From Alphaproteobacteria bacterium (lineage in GTDB: Bacteria; Pseudomonadota; Alphaproteobacteria; RF32; CAG-239), in NCBI GenBank assembly GCA_015062585.1, contig SUUJ01000007.1:1-64000 (forward strand): a DNA stretch of 64,000 bases, read 5' to 3'. Numbering within the stretch: position 1 is the stretch's first letter; the number at the start of each line of letters is the position of its first letter. Of the stretch, positions 7,873 through 16,642 are shown in pieces. The position numbers and the translations under genes are program-made. Under the pieces are notes generated by a model. The model worked only from the letters and a program-made list of their open reading frames with translations. It made no database searches and had not been told where the DNA came from.

Positions 7873-9780
7873 ATGACAGAAGATGCTAAAACATATGTTC
7901 TACCAAAAATAGAAGGTATTGATTTTTCAGCCCCCGGGATGACAAAAGAGGTTAAACAAAATGGTGTAGAATGTTGGTATAAGGATGGTAAGATTGTCGT
8001 AAGTATTTATCCTGATAAATCTTATGAAATATTTAACGATCAAGAGAAACCGATAAAAGCTTTACAATCTGATGGAACAGAGGTGACTATTAACTATGAT
8101 GAAAAAGGTAATTATGTCTGTTCAAATTCGAAAGGTGAGAATTGGGTTAATTCACCTGAAGGAGTGCATATATATATGAACGATGGTAAGGGTAGAGAAA
8201 TTTGGTATGATTATAAGGGAAGAATAAGTGAAGAGAAAATCGCTTCCGGATGTAGGATTTTGTACTATGATAATGGTAAGAAGAGAAGTGAAGAATGGGA
8301 TAATGGCGATTTTATCAGTTATTATGATAATGGAAATATTCGTGAGCAAAGAAAAGATGGTGAGCGCGGTAAATTGTGCAAATCTTATTATTATGATGGT
8401 ACGCCGGAGTTCTTATTAGATAAATGGGGTGTAAAGCACAGTTGGTATGCAAGTGGTATCGAGAAAATAGAAGAGAGACCTGATGGATCATATAAGCGCT
8501 GGAATGAAGAAGGAAAGCTTATGTGGAGAGGTGAAGTTGATAGAGAAGGAAATTTATTGGAATATAATAGTGAAAATAAATTGGTAAATAAAACTTTTGC
8601 AGATGGAACCAGGCATTATTGGAACGAAATGGGGAGATTAGAGGAAACTTTTGAAGATGGTACATTTTTAGAGTGGCATCCTGACGGGAGTTTGTATTAC
8701 GCTAAAATTCCCGAAGTTGGAATTGGTAAATATTATTCACATTCCGAACATATAGGACGCGAGAGCTCTAGAGAGTTGAATGGAACATCGTATTCTTGTG
8801 ATAAGGTGATGGCGGGAAATTCTGAAGAAATAGTTCAACGCTATGGTTTGAGACAAAAGAGCAAAAATAAAGAGTGGAAAGATGGACAAGGAAATCTTCG
8901 AGTGCATACTAGTTATAATGGAGAAACATTTTCTTATGATGAAAAAGGACTTATAACAGGAGTACAGTATCCTGATGGTGTAAGAACAGCGTTTTCATAC
9001 GACATAAGCGGCAAAGTTCATGCTCAAAAGTTTGGTAAAGATGGAAAATTAGAACATGAGTTTGATTATGATTATGCAAAAAGAGGAGATAATGGTGATG
9101 TTTATTATTGCGATTGTTGGGACAGATTGTTTTCTGAACATCCTGATTTAGCGCCAAAACAAACAAAAACTGATGTTACGACAGAACATGAGGTAAAAAG
9201 CGTGCAAGAGCCTGAAGCGGCTCCTGTTGAGCAACAAGCAGAAGTTCAAGAACCGATAGTTGCTCCTGCCGTTGAGCCACAACCGAAAGGGCAACAAGTT
9301 ACAGAAGCAGAAGAAAAAAGATTGACTGAATTGAGAGGTATAGCAAAGGGAGCATCTGATATTGATACAAAAGCATATAAAGATTTTGGTGAAATATTGA
9401 ATGATGGTAAATTATCTGATGAAGAAAAAAATAGGCATTTAGATAGATTGATAGAAGAAGAAAAACAACAACAAGTTGAAAAACTAGCTGAATTGAGAGG
9501 TACAGCAAAGGGAGCATCTGATATTGATACAAAAGCATATAAAGATTTTGGTGAAATATTGAATGATAAAAAATTATCTGATAAAGAAAAAGAGTGGTAT
9601 TTAGATGGATTGATAGAAGAAGAAAAACAGGAAGTTGAAAAACTAGCTGAATTGAGAGGTATAGCAAAAAAAACACCTGATAATTGTTGCACTAAGGGGC
9701 AAAAAGTAAATGGTGCTGTTGAAACTGAAAAAGCACCAGCTGTTGGTGCAGTAATTGCAACCTTTTGTGAAAGAACTTAG
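7873..9780 (+). CDS. MORN/YwqK-like repeat protein with C-terminal tandem repeats
   Basis: A 635-residue protein without signal peptide. Residues about 25-420 hold many short repeats of the kind W/Y-Y-D-x-G-K-x-x-E or PDG-x-x-x-x-W, as in YwqK-type MORN-variant proteins and RHS-like repeats. Residues about 440-480 form a Pro/Glu/Gln-rich linker. From residue 484 come two nearly identical 53-54-residue helical units starting LTELRG/LAELRG, then a third that breaks off after about 12 residues into an unrelated Cys-containing tail. A surface or polymorphic-toxin-associated role is possible, but nothing proves it. Confidence 0.55.
   Translation: MTEDAKTYVLPKIEGIDFSAPGMTKEVKQNGVECWYKDGKIVVSIYPDKSYEIFNDQEKPIKALQSDGTEVTINYDEKGNYVCSNSKGENWVNSPEGVHIYMNDGKGREIWYDYKGRISEEKIASGCRILYYDNGKKRSEEWDNGDFISYYDNGNIREQRKDGERGKLCKSYYYDGTPEFLLDKWGVKHSWYASGIEKIEERPDGSYKRWNEEGKLMWRGEVDREGNLLEYNSENKLVNKTFADGTRHYWNEMGRLEETFEDGTFLEWHPDGSLYYAKIPEVGIGKYYSHSEHIGRESSRELNGTSYSCDKVMAGNSEEIVQRYGLRQKSKNKEWKDGQGNLRVHTSYNGETFSYDEKGLITGVQYPDGVRTAFSYDISGKVHAQKFGKDGKLEHEFDYDYAKRGDNGDVYYCDCWDRLFSEHPDLAPKQTKTDVTTEHEVKSVQEPEAAPVEQQAEVQEPIVAPAVEPQPKGQQVTEAEEKRLTELRGIAKGASDIDTKAYKDFGEILNDGKLSDEEKNRHLDRLIEEEKQQQVEKLAELRGTAKGASDIDTKAYKDFGEILNDKKLSDKEKEWYLDGLIEEEKQEVEKLAELRGIAKKTPDNCCTKGQKVNGAVETEKAPAVGAVIATFCERT
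9322..9680 (+). repeat. Two and a quarter tandem 53-54-codon repeats
   Basis: Units at 9322-9483 (162 nt) and 9484-9642 (159 nt) are close to identical in DNA; a third copy begins at 9643 and diverges within about 40 nt. They encode the repeated helical segment LxELRGxAKGASDIDTKAY. The high DNA identity points to recent duplication and possible length variation. Confidence 0.9.
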
Positions 9781-9807
9781 AATAAAAAATAACTTTTAAT
9801 GTAAAAA

Positions 9808-9839
9808 ACAAACCCCGGCTTTTTTAAGTCGGGGTTTGT
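9808..9839 (-). terminator. Intrinsic terminator of the YqaA-like gene
   Basis: ACAAACCCCG (9808-9817) pairs with CGGGGTTTGT (9830-9839), and the inner GCTT/AAGT can extend the stem. On the minus strand the hairpin is followed by TTTTTT, so it mainly serves the gene ending at 9855. Confidence 0.8.
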
Positions 9840-9854
9840 GGTTGATAAATATTT

Positions 9855-10454
9855 TTATAAATATTTTATCAGGGCGAAGCCGCCGATAAGCAAAATTAAA
9901 AAGACCACTGATAAAATACCTAGGTGTTTTTCGATAAATGTTTTCATCGGGGCACCGAATTTTTTTAACAACCAGGCAACCAAGAAAAATCTCATTCCTC
10001 GAGCTAATACCGAGGCAATGCCGAATATTATCGGGTCCAAGTGAACAACACCGCTGGCGATAGTGATTATCTTGTAGGGAAACGGAGTTATGCCGGCGCC
10101 AAAAACAATCCATGCACCATATTCGTGATAATAGTTTTCAAATTCGTGGAATTGTTCCATGGCACTATAAAATTCTAAAATCGGTTTGGCTATCAAATCA
10201 AAAGCAAAAATACCGATACCATAACCTAAATATCCGCCCAAAACACTGGCAACGGTTGCGGTTGTGGCAATGCGCCATGCTTTGTTTGGGGTGGCCAATA
10301 TCATGGGTATGAGCATTATATCAGGCGGAATCGGAAAAAACGAACTTTCGACAAAGGCAACGATAAATAAGAATAACAAGGCATTGTCTTTAGCTGAAAG
10401 ATCAAGCATTATGTCATAGGTCTTTTGTACCAAGTTGCGAAAGTATTTAATCAT
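9855..10454 (-). CDS. YqaA/DedA-family membrane protein
   Basis: A 199-residue inner-membrane protein with four to five hydrophobic segments. The pattern FVESSFFPIPPDIMLIPM near residue 35 and GAGITPFPYKIITIASGVV around residue 125 matches the YqaA branch of the DedA (SNARE-associated, VTT) family, members of which act in lipid carrier transport and membrane homeostasis. The exact substrate cannot be told. Confidence 0.8.
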   Translation of the reverse strand: MIKYFRNLVQKTYDIMLDLSAKDNALLFLFIVAFVESSFFPIPPDIMLIPMILATPNKAWRIATTATVASVLGGYLGYGIGIFAFDLIAKPILEFYSAMEQFHEFENYYHEYGAWIVFGAGITPFPYKIITIASGVVHLDPIIFGIASVLARGMRFFLVAWLLKKFGAPMKTFIEKHLGILSVVFLILLIGGFALIKYL

Positions 10455-10528
10455 TTGTCCTCAGAAAAAATATAATTGTTTTTTTGATTTTGAAATACTA
10501 GCTTATTTGAGAACAAATGCAATAAGTT

Positions 10529-10873
10529 TTACAAAAGTTGGATAACTTTTTGTAGAAAATTTGGTTTGTATATAAATTCAATACCCTCAACATCGTGACG
10601 GTTTTTGTGTTCGATATGATGTGACATAATGGCATAATGCGTGGCGTTGAACGGAAGAGCGTGATTGATGATTTTGGCGATGTTTTTTTCTTGCTGATTG
10701 GCAAAATCTTCGTCAATAAAAATCCAACGCGGTTTTGCTGTTTTGGCATAGTTTAACAGTAAGAAAAGATTGTCGGTGGCAAAAACCTGCCAACCTTTTG
10801 ATTGAAGTAAGCGTCCGTAGAGGTTGGTAAAATCTTTGTCATTGTCTAAAATAAAAACAACTTTGTTCGACAT
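10529..10873 (-). CDS. Single-domain response regulator receiver-like protein
   Basis: A 114-residue protein with the size and landmarks of a CheY-like receiver: acidic pair D10/D12 in ILDND, a candidate phospho-acceptor D54 in WIFIDED, S84 in AIMSHH and K103 in YKP. No output domain is present. Sequence between the landmarks is divergent, so phosphorylation competence is not certain. Its ribosome binding site is buried in the hairpin at 10878-10908. Confidence 0.6.
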   Translation of the reverse strand: MSNKVVFILDNDKDFTNLYGRLLQSKGWQVFATDNLFLLLNYAKTAKPRWIFIDEDFANQQEKNIAKIINHALPFNATHYAIMSHHIEHKNRHDVEGIEFIYKPNFLQKVIQLL

Positions 10874-10877
10874 AAAA

Positions 10878-10908
10878 AAACTCCTGAAAATGTTTGTTTC
10901 AGGAGTTT
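10878..10908 (-). terminator. folD terminator overlapping the next gene's ribosome binding site
   Basis: AAACTCCTGAAA (10878-10889) pairs with TTTCAGGAGTTT (10897-10908). On the minus strand it lies 26 nt after the folD stop and is followed by seven T, so it is a proper intrinsic terminator. The AGGAG in its second arm is also the only ribosome binding site for the ATG at 10873, which suggests folding controls both read-through and translation. Confidence 0.75.
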
Positions 10909-10933
10909 ATATAATCATTGGATTTTTGTTTTT

Positions 10934-11824
10934 TTAGTGGCACTTGCAATTTTTGTGATGACAGTGACAATCGTGATGGTCTTGTTGTTTGCAAAAAGCT
11001 TCAAAAGTGTTGCTAAGCAACATTGCAACGGTCATCGGACCGACACCGCCGGGAACGGGGGTTATAAATGAAGCTTTTTCTTTTACTTCGTCAAAGTCAA
11101 CATCACCGCAAAGTTTGCCGTCAACTCGATTTATGCCTACATCAATGATTATGGCGCCTTCTTTAATCCAAGAGGCTTTGACCATTTTTGCGCGTCCGCA
11201 GGCTGCAATTACGATATCGGCAGTTTTGACAATTGTTTCAAGATTTTCAGTCTTGGAATGGGTGACGGTTACGGTGCAATCTTGATTTAATAAAAGCATA
11301 GCAATTGGTTTGCCGACAATATTGGAGCGGCCGATAACAACGGCGTGCTTACCTTTTAGGTCGACAGCGGTTGATTTTAATAACTCTAAAATGCCTTTTG
11401 GAGTGGCCGATATAAAACCGCGCGGATCATTATATGAGAGCAAGCCGGTATTATAGGGAGTAAAACCATCAACATCTTTGGACGGGTTTATATGTGATAA
11501 AACTTTTAGTGTGTTGATGTGCTTAGGAAGGGGCAGTTGAACAATTATTCCGTTAATATGATGATTGTCGTTCAGTTCGTCGATAATTTCCAAAAGCGCA
11601 TTTTCGCCGATTGAATCGGCAAGTTCTATTACCTCGCAACCCATACCAACTTCTTGAGCAAATTTTTGTTTGGTTCTGACATAAACTTTGCTTGCCGGAT
11701 CATCTCCAACCGAAACGACGGCAAGAACAGGAACTTCTTGGCTGTTATAGTTTGAGATTTTGTCTTTTAGCTCATTACGATAATTTGCTGCTGTTTGTTT
11801 GCCGTCAATGATAATCGCGCTCAT
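10934..11824 (-). CDS. folD: Bifunctional methylenetetrahydrofolate dehydrogenase/cyclohydrolase
   Basis: FolD, 296 residues, interconverts 5,10-methylene-, methenyl- and 10-formyl-tetrahydrofolate with NADP in the cytosol. Visible motifs: YVRTKQK (catalytic Tyr/Lys), IVQLPLPKH, KDVDGF, GRSNIVGKPIAMLLL (nucleotide binding) and PVPGGVGPMTVAML. ATG 11824 is preferred over the upstream in-frame one because GGAG lies about 9 nt before it. Unusual: the last 19 residues form a tail with six His and five Cys not seen in ordinary FolD. Confidence 0.96.
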   Translation of the reverse strand: MSAIIIDGKQTAANYRNELKDKISNYNSQEVPVLAVVSVGDDPASKVYVRTKQKFAQEVGMGCEVIELADSIGENALLEIIDELNDNHHINGIIVQLPLPKHINTLKVLSHINPSKDVDGFTPYNTGLLSYNDPRGFISATPKGILELLKSTAVDLKGKHAVVIGRSNIVGKPIAMLLLNQDCTVTVTHSKTENLETIVKTADIVIAACGRAKMVKASWIKEGAIIIDVGINRVDGKLCGDVDFDEVKEKASFITPVPGGVGPMTVAMLLSNTFEAFCKQQDHHDCHCHHKNCKCH

Positions 11825-11828
11825 ATTG

Positions 11829-12152
11829 TTACTCCGTAGATGCAAGTGACTTTAGTTTATCCAAAAGTTCGTCACTTAAATTGCTTATTGTTATCTTTTT
11901 GTAGCGGTCAAGCTCGCCCGATATAATAGAAAAGTCTGATTTGGCTACTTTTAATTTTTTTGATAACCAGTTTATCAGCTCTGAATTTGCTTTGCCTTTT
12001 TCAGGCACGCTGATTACACTTATTTTTAAATAATCTTCGTTGTTTGGCGTGGTAAATATTCCGCAAACCTTACAACAAGAAGAGTTAGGACTAAGCCTAA
12101 CTCTTAATAAAACAGTGTCTTTGTTTATTTCAAAAAACAAGTTAACCTGCAA
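11829..12152 (-). CDS. DUF167 (YggU) family protein
   Basis: A 107-residue YggU-type protein. The core VRLSPNSS, LKISVISVPEKGKANSELINWLSKKLKV and SGELDRYKKITIS is typical. Function in the family is unknown. It begins within the last 11 nt of the yggT-like gene and ends 4 nt before folD, so the three form one minus-strand operon; the YggT-YggU pairing is common in proteobacteria. Confidence 0.88.
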   Translation of the reverse strand: MQVNLFFEINKDTVLLRVRLSPNSSCCKVCGIFTTPNNEDYLKISVISVPEKGKANSELINWLSKKLKVAKSDFSIISGELDRYKKITISNLSDELLDKLKSLASTE

Positions 12153-12444
12153 TAAACATTCTGATGCTTAAGATTATTCTGCTGACAAAATAAAGAGCCA
12201 ACAAAAGAATAAACGGAGCAAAGTCAATGTTTGAATATACAGTCTTAATTTTTGCTTTGATTAGATTGTATACCGGCAAAGTTGCTTTTTCCAAAAGCTC
12301 GACTGTCTTTTGAGCATATTTGTTTGATACTTGCAAAACTTTGAAATGAATTAACCATTGTAAAACAACTTGAACAACAACAATTTTGAAATAAATATCA
12401 ACTATCAAAGCCAAAATTGCAAAAACAGGGTCAAAAATTATCAT
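12142..12444 (-). CDS. YggT family membrane protein
   Basis: A 100-residue inner-membrane protein with hydrophobic stretches at about residues 4-30 and 76-95, in the YggT/Ycf19 family. The central amphipathic part with ATLPVYNLIK matches the family. Homologues are linked to membrane or cell-division-complex assembly, but a molecular activity is not established. First gene of the yggT-yggU-folD unit. Confidence 0.85.
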   Translation of the reverse strand: MIIFDPVFAILALIVDIYFKIVVVQVVLQWLIHFKVLQVSNKYAQKTVELLEKATLPVYNLIKAKIKTVYSNIDFAPFILLLALYFVSRIILSIRMFIAG

Positions 12445-12522
12445 AAAATATATCTCCTCTATAAATTACTTTTTTTAAATTCATAAATTAAGTTTTGCCA
12501 TATGTCAAATATAAACATTTAT

Positions 12523-13713
12523 TTAAGCAGTCATTTCGCGTAGCGCATTGTTATATGCGTTGATGTCAAAACCTCGGATGCTGCGGTTTCGCAGTTCTTG
12601 GAGCTTTTGTCGTGTTTCGGTTTGATTGATTTGAGCTTCTTGTCGCTCAAGCTCTTCCTTAGACATACCGTTACGCAAGGCACCGATAATATCAGATATG
12701 GAATGCTTGGTTTGTGAAGCTCTTTCCATCTTTTGTACAGCTTCTTCCTTTGATTGAGAAAGAGGTTTTGATTGAGAGTTTGCCGACATCATTAAAGCCA
12801 TATGCATATCAATAAGTTCACGCAATTTGCGATCAGCCATAAAGTTGAAAACATCTTCATTTTTTGTGGTGTTTTCTTCTTGTTTTTGAACAACCGGTTG
12901 AGAATAAAAAGTATAGGAATGGGTTTTTACTTTTTTTACTTCTTCGTTAGAGTTCATAGGTTGTTTGTCTTCTTCAGGACGGTCAGCCTGAGATTTTGTA
13001 GCTGACATTTTATCACGCAAACGGCGTAATTCACTTAGCTTAAATGTTAAAAACTTGAGTTTTTCTTGGGCAATCGGTTGTAGCGCAGAATTGGAATTAA
13101 ATGCGGCTTCTGAATATAGTGAAATAATGCGTTTTAGTTCTGTTTCGCGCTTATCCATATGCTCAATAAAGAAATTGCGTCGATCTATTTCAGTTTGGGT
13201 AGTCCCGCTAGTGTAAATGTCGGTTTCAATTCTGTTTTGTATTCTGATCCAATCGTAGTATTCGGTTACCGGGTCTCGGCTGGAGTCTTGCAATTCCAAT
13301 GTTTCGGCAATGCTGAAGCTGAGGTCATGGGTATATACAATTTTGTCGCCGACTTTAATTGTTTTTTCAGAAGTTTTTTCTCTGGCTTGCATTGCAACAG
13401 GTGTCCACTGCGATCTGAAATGGTGATAATCACCGCGATTTTTGGTGCTCATATGATCAATAAATTCGTCATTTTGATCAAGTTTTTGAGCGTTTATTAA
13501 GGCGTCGGCTTTTCTGTGCAAATCCTCACAGCTATAGTTCATAAGATGGTTTTTCAAGTATGCGTCTGTAGGTGTATAGGCGTGCGGAGTATATTCAGGA
13601 GCTTCTACATAGTGTCTGCTGTCATTTTCCAGTCTTTTTTTCAGATCGGAGTAATAGCGAACAGCTTCTTCTTCACTATTGATGGTTGCAGAATAAGGGA
13701 TATGGTTTTCCAT
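12523..13713 (-). CDS. Uncharacterised 396-residue hydrophilic protein
   Basis: No recognised domain. The protein is highly charged, Gln/Glu/Lys-rich and largely helical, with coiled-coil-like stretches around residues 190-245 and 340-380 and a disordered Asp/Glu/Lys/Pro linker in between. No signal peptide or membrane segment. AGGAG 8 nt before the ATG supports the start. It is followed on the same strand by the folate/YggT unit after 78 nt and preceded by the TerB-like gene. Confidence 0.7.
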   Translation of the reverse strand: MENHIPYSATINSEEEAVRYYSDLKKRLENDSRHYVEAPEYTPHAYTPTDAYLKNHLMNYSCEDLHRKADALINAQKLDQNDEFIDHMSTKNRGDYHHFRSQWTPVAMQAREKTSEKTIKVGDKIVYTHDLSFSIAETLELQDSSRDPVTEYYDWIRIQNRIETDIYTSGTTQTEIDRRNFFIEHMDKRETELKRIISLYSEAAFNSNSALQPIAQEKLKFLTFKLSELRRLRDKMSATKSQADRPEEDKQPMNSNEEVKKVKTHSYTFYSQPVVQKQEENTTKNEDVFNFMADRKLRELIDMHMALMMSANSQSKPLSQSKEEAVQKMERASQTKHSISDIIGALRNGMSKEELERQEAQINQTETRQKLQELRNRSIRGFDINAYNNALREMTA

Positions 13714-13743
13714 AGTACAACTCCTTTGAGTTTGGTTTTTTGG

Positions 13744-14187
13744 TTAAACTTGTTCAAAAATAATTTTTCCGCGTTCAAGCCAGATAATTCTATCTAATAC
13801 CCATTGGCTGATTTCTTCAATTTTTTCCAGTTCAATATTCATGGCTTGACCGATGTTGCCGATAAAGATGATTTCTTCATCGCTGAGGCTTCCGTCAGAA
13901 TTTGCTAAAAAGCATGCTTCTTTTATCAACTGAAGAGCAACTTCGCGGTTGGTTATTTTGGCTGCAGCTTCTAGAACTTCATCATTGGTCATCGGCTTGG
14001 TTATTTCATCAATATTTGAAGTGCCCAGACCAAAAATGATGGCGGTATCTTTGATAAATGCTTTTTCATTTTCATCAAAGTTTTTATCAGTACGAGCCAA
14101 GGCGACCATTATTTTTGTAAAAATTACTTTGTCTTCGTCGCTCATTTGTGTAATGAAACTTTTTTGTGTGTTTCCTTTTTCGACCAT
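13744..14187 (-). CDS. TerB-like domain protein
   Basis: A 147-residue all-helical protein resembling the TerB (tellurite-resistance/DjlA N-terminal) fold: MVALARTDKNFDENEKAFI and CFLANSDGSLSDEEIIFIGNIG are the two internally related acidic helix pairs thought to bind metal. ATG 14187 is used because AAGGAG precedes it at the right distance; the frame is open further upstream. No ter operon partners lie nearby, so a tellurite role is not implied. Confidence 0.75.
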   Translation of the reverse strand: MVEKGNTQKSFITQMSDEDKVIFTKIMVALARTDKNFDENEKAFIKDTAIIFGLGTSNIDEITKPMTNDEVLEAAAKITNREVALQLIKEACFLANSDGSLSDEEIIFIGNIGQAMNIELEKIEEISQWVLDRIIWLERGKIIFEQV

Positions 14188-14337
14188 AATATTTCTCCTT
14201 GTTAACATCCTTTGAGTATATAATACCAAAATTGTATATTTTTTCAATTAAAATCGGACGAATCGATAAAAAAAAGTTTGAAAAATATGAAAGCTTGGCA
14301 TAATATCGGAATACTGAATTTAGCTATTGGGATAAAA

Positions 14338-15672
14338 ATGAAAAAATATTATATTAAAACATATGGTTGCCAAATGAATGTTTATGATTCTCACCGAGTG
14401 GCAACAATGTTGAATGATATGGGTTTTGAAGAAACTTCAGTCTTGAAACAAGCTGATTTGGTTATTTTTAATACTTGTCATATCAGAGAAAAGGCAACCG
14501 AAAAGTTATTTTCTGACCTTGGCCGAACTTATCTTGTAAAACAAGAACGCGCGCTTGAGGGTAAAAGAACTTTTATCGGCGTTTTGGGGTGTGTGGTGCA
14601 GGCCGAAGACGAGCAGATTGCCAAAAGAACAGGCTATGTTGATTTTGCTTTGGGACCTTTGACTTATCACAGATTACCGGATATTTTGAGAAAAGTTTTG
14701 ACGGAAGTTGATGAGCCGATTATTGATACCGAATTTCCGGTAGAATCAAAGTTTGATTTTTTGCCGGAAAATACTTCTCAAGGCGGATGCTCTTTTTTGG
14801 CAATTCAAGAGGGGTGCAATAATTTTTGCACCTATTGTGTGGTGCCATATACTCGCGGAGTAGAAACATCGCGTCCGGTTGAAGATGTTATAAAAGAGGC
14901 TAAAATTTTGGTTGACGGCGGAACATTGGAAATCAATCTGTTGGGGCAAAATGTTAACTCGTACCATGGCGAGGATGCTAACGGCAAAGAGCGTAATTTG
15001 GCTTATTTGTTAAATCGTCTTAATGAAATAGAAGGCTTGAAAAGAATCAGATATACGACATCATATCCGGCAGATGTGAATGATGAGTTGATAGATTGCC
15101 ATAAAAATATTGAAAAATTGATGCCGTATCTGCATTTGCCAATTCAGTCGGGTTCAGATGCTATATTGAAAGCAATGAACAGAAGGCATAATTCTTCGCA
15201 ATATTTAGATATTATTGCAAGATTGCGTGAGGCGAATCCTAATTTGGGTTTCTCGTCAGACTTTATTGTAGGTTTTCCGGGTGAAACAGACGCTGATTTT
15301 CAGGCAACTTTAGATGTAGTTGATAAAGTAAAATATATTCAGGCTTTTTCTTTCAAATATTCTCGCAGACCGGGAACTCCGGCAGCTATTATGCCAAATC
15401 AGGTTGAGGAAAAAGTCAAAAAAGAGCGCTTGACGATATTGCAAGACAAATTATTTGATTATCAAACTAAATTTAATCAGGCAACAGTGGGTAAAATTGT
15501 ACCGGTATTGTTTGAAACTAAGGGGCGTCATAGCGGTCAGTTGGTCGGTCGAACACCATATATGCAAAATATACATGCTGAAGTAAGTAAGGATTATTTA
15601 AATAAAATAGTTGATATTAAAGTAGAAAGTGCGACAATGAATTCATTGTCAGGAACAGTTGTAAAGGTATAA
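14338..15672 (+). CDS. miaB: tRNA-2-methylthio-N6-dimethylallyladenosine synthase
   Basis: MiaB is a radical-SAM methylthiotransferase converting i6A37 to ms2i6A37 in tRNAs reading UNN codons. Of 444 residues, it has the N-terminal MTTase domain with Cys in YGCQMN, NTCHIREKA and VLGCVVQ, the radical-SAM CxxxCxxC in EGCNNFCTYCVVPYTRG, and a C-terminal TRAM domain. ATG 14338 gives the conserved MKKYYIKTYGCQMN start. Its substrate is made by MiaA, encoded at 26178. Confidence 0.97.
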   Translation: MKKYYIKTYGCQMNVYDSHRVATMLNDMGFEETSVLKQADLVIFNTCHIREKATEKLFSDLGRTYLVKQERALEGKRTFIGVLGCVVQAEDEQIAKRTGYVDFALGPLTYHRLPDILRKVLTEVDEPIIDTEFPVESKFDFLPENTSQGGCSFLAIQEGCNNFCTYCVVPYTRGVETSRPVEDVIKEAKILVDGGTLEINLLGQNVNSYHGEDANGKERNLAYLLNRLNEIEGLKRIRYTTSYPADVNDELIDCHKNIEKLMPYLHLPIQSGSDAILKAMNRRHNSSQYLDIIARLREANPNLGFSSDFIVGFPGETDADFQATLDVVDKVKYIQAFSFKYSRRPGTPAAIMPNQVEEKVKKERLTILQDKLFDYQTKFNQATVGKIVPVLFETKGRHSGQLVGRTPYMQNIHAEVSKDYLNKIVDIKVESATMNSLSGTVVKV

Positions 15673-15676
15673 AACT

Positions 15677-16642
15677 ATGGCAGAAATTTCTTTTGAGTTA
15701 TTTAATAATACATTGGTTCAACAGATGGTCGGCGCACAAGATGCCAATTTGAAGTTGTTGGAAAAAATTATCGGAGTGGAAATAATATCGGTTGGTAATA
15801 ATATCACTATCAAAGGTGATAAGACCTCTATTGAACAAGCAAAAACAGCCATAGATGTTTTGTACAACAAGGTCAGTCGCGGAATTGAAATCGGAGAGCA
15901 GGAAGTTAAAGCTGCTGTTCGTTTGAGCGGCGATAATGTTGATACGCAAACCGCTCAAGATTTGAGCAATATTGTATTAAAGACCAAAAAGCGTCATATT
16001 TATCCTCGTTCGGCAACTCAAGCAGAATATATTCAAACAATGATGCAAAATGAGTTGGTATTCGGTTTGGGACCTGCCGGTACCGGTAAAACTTATTTGG
16101 CGGTTGCTTTGGCTGTTTCAATGATGCTGGAAGGTACTATTGATAAAATCATTTTATCTCGTCCGGCAGTGGAAGCCGGTGAAAACTTGGGTTTCTTGCC
16201 CGGTGATTTGAAAGACAAAGTGGATCCGTATTTGCGTCCTTTGTATGATGCTTTGTATGAAATGTTGCCGGCTGATCAAGTGGATAAGAAAATTGCTTTG
16301 GGCGAAATTGAAATTGCTCCTTTGGCATTTATGCGCGGTCGTACACTTTCAAATGCTTTTGTGATTTTGGATGAAGCTCAAAATACAACACCAATGCAAA
16401 TGAAAATGTTTTTAACCCGTTTAGGTGAAAATTCTCGCATGGTGGTAAACGGTGACTTGAGCCAAGTTGACTTGCCCAGAGGCGTTGTTTCAGGCCTGAG
16501 AGATGCTTTGGATGTATTAAAAGGTACGGCTAATATCGGTTCGGTCAGATTTAGTGCAACTGATGTGGTTCGTCACGGATTGGTGGCAAAAATCGTTAAA
16601 GCCTACGAAGAAAAAAGCAAAAAAGAATATGGCGATGAATAG
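15677..16642 (+). CDS. PhoH-like ATPase
   Basis: A 321-residue PhoH/YbeZ protein: KH-like N-terminal region, then a P-loop domain with GPAGTGKTYLA, and DEAQNTTPMQMKMFLTRLGE and VNGDLSQVDLPRG as later motifs. YbeZ works with YbeY in rRNA maturation and stress ribosome control. It begins 4 nt after miaB and overlaps ybeY, the classic miaB-ybeZ-ybeY order. Confidence 0.95.
   Translation: MAEISFELFNNTLVQQMVGAQDANLKLLEKIIGVEIISVGNNITIKGDKTSIEQAKTAIDVLYNKVSRGIEIGEQEVKAAVRLSGDNVDTQTAQDLSNIVLKTKKRHIYPRSATQAEYIQTMMQNELVFGLGPAGTGKTYLAVALAVSMMLEGTIDKIILSRPAVEAGENLGFLPGDLKDKVDPYLRPLYDALYEMLPADQVDKKIALGEIEIAPLAFMRGRTLSNAFVILDEAQNTTPMQMKMFLTRLGENSRMVVNGDLSQVDLPRGVVSGLRDALDVLKGTANIGSVRFSATDVVRHGLVAKIVKAYEEKSKKEYGDE

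Noticed and set aside
9246..9692. Long minus-strand frame opposite the tandem repeats
   Set aside because: It arises from the repeat's codon pattern; the plus strand has a proper start and continuous repeat protein.
13744..14187. Tellurite resistance determinant
   Set aside because: TerB-like domains occur widely; no terC/D/Z genes are nearby.
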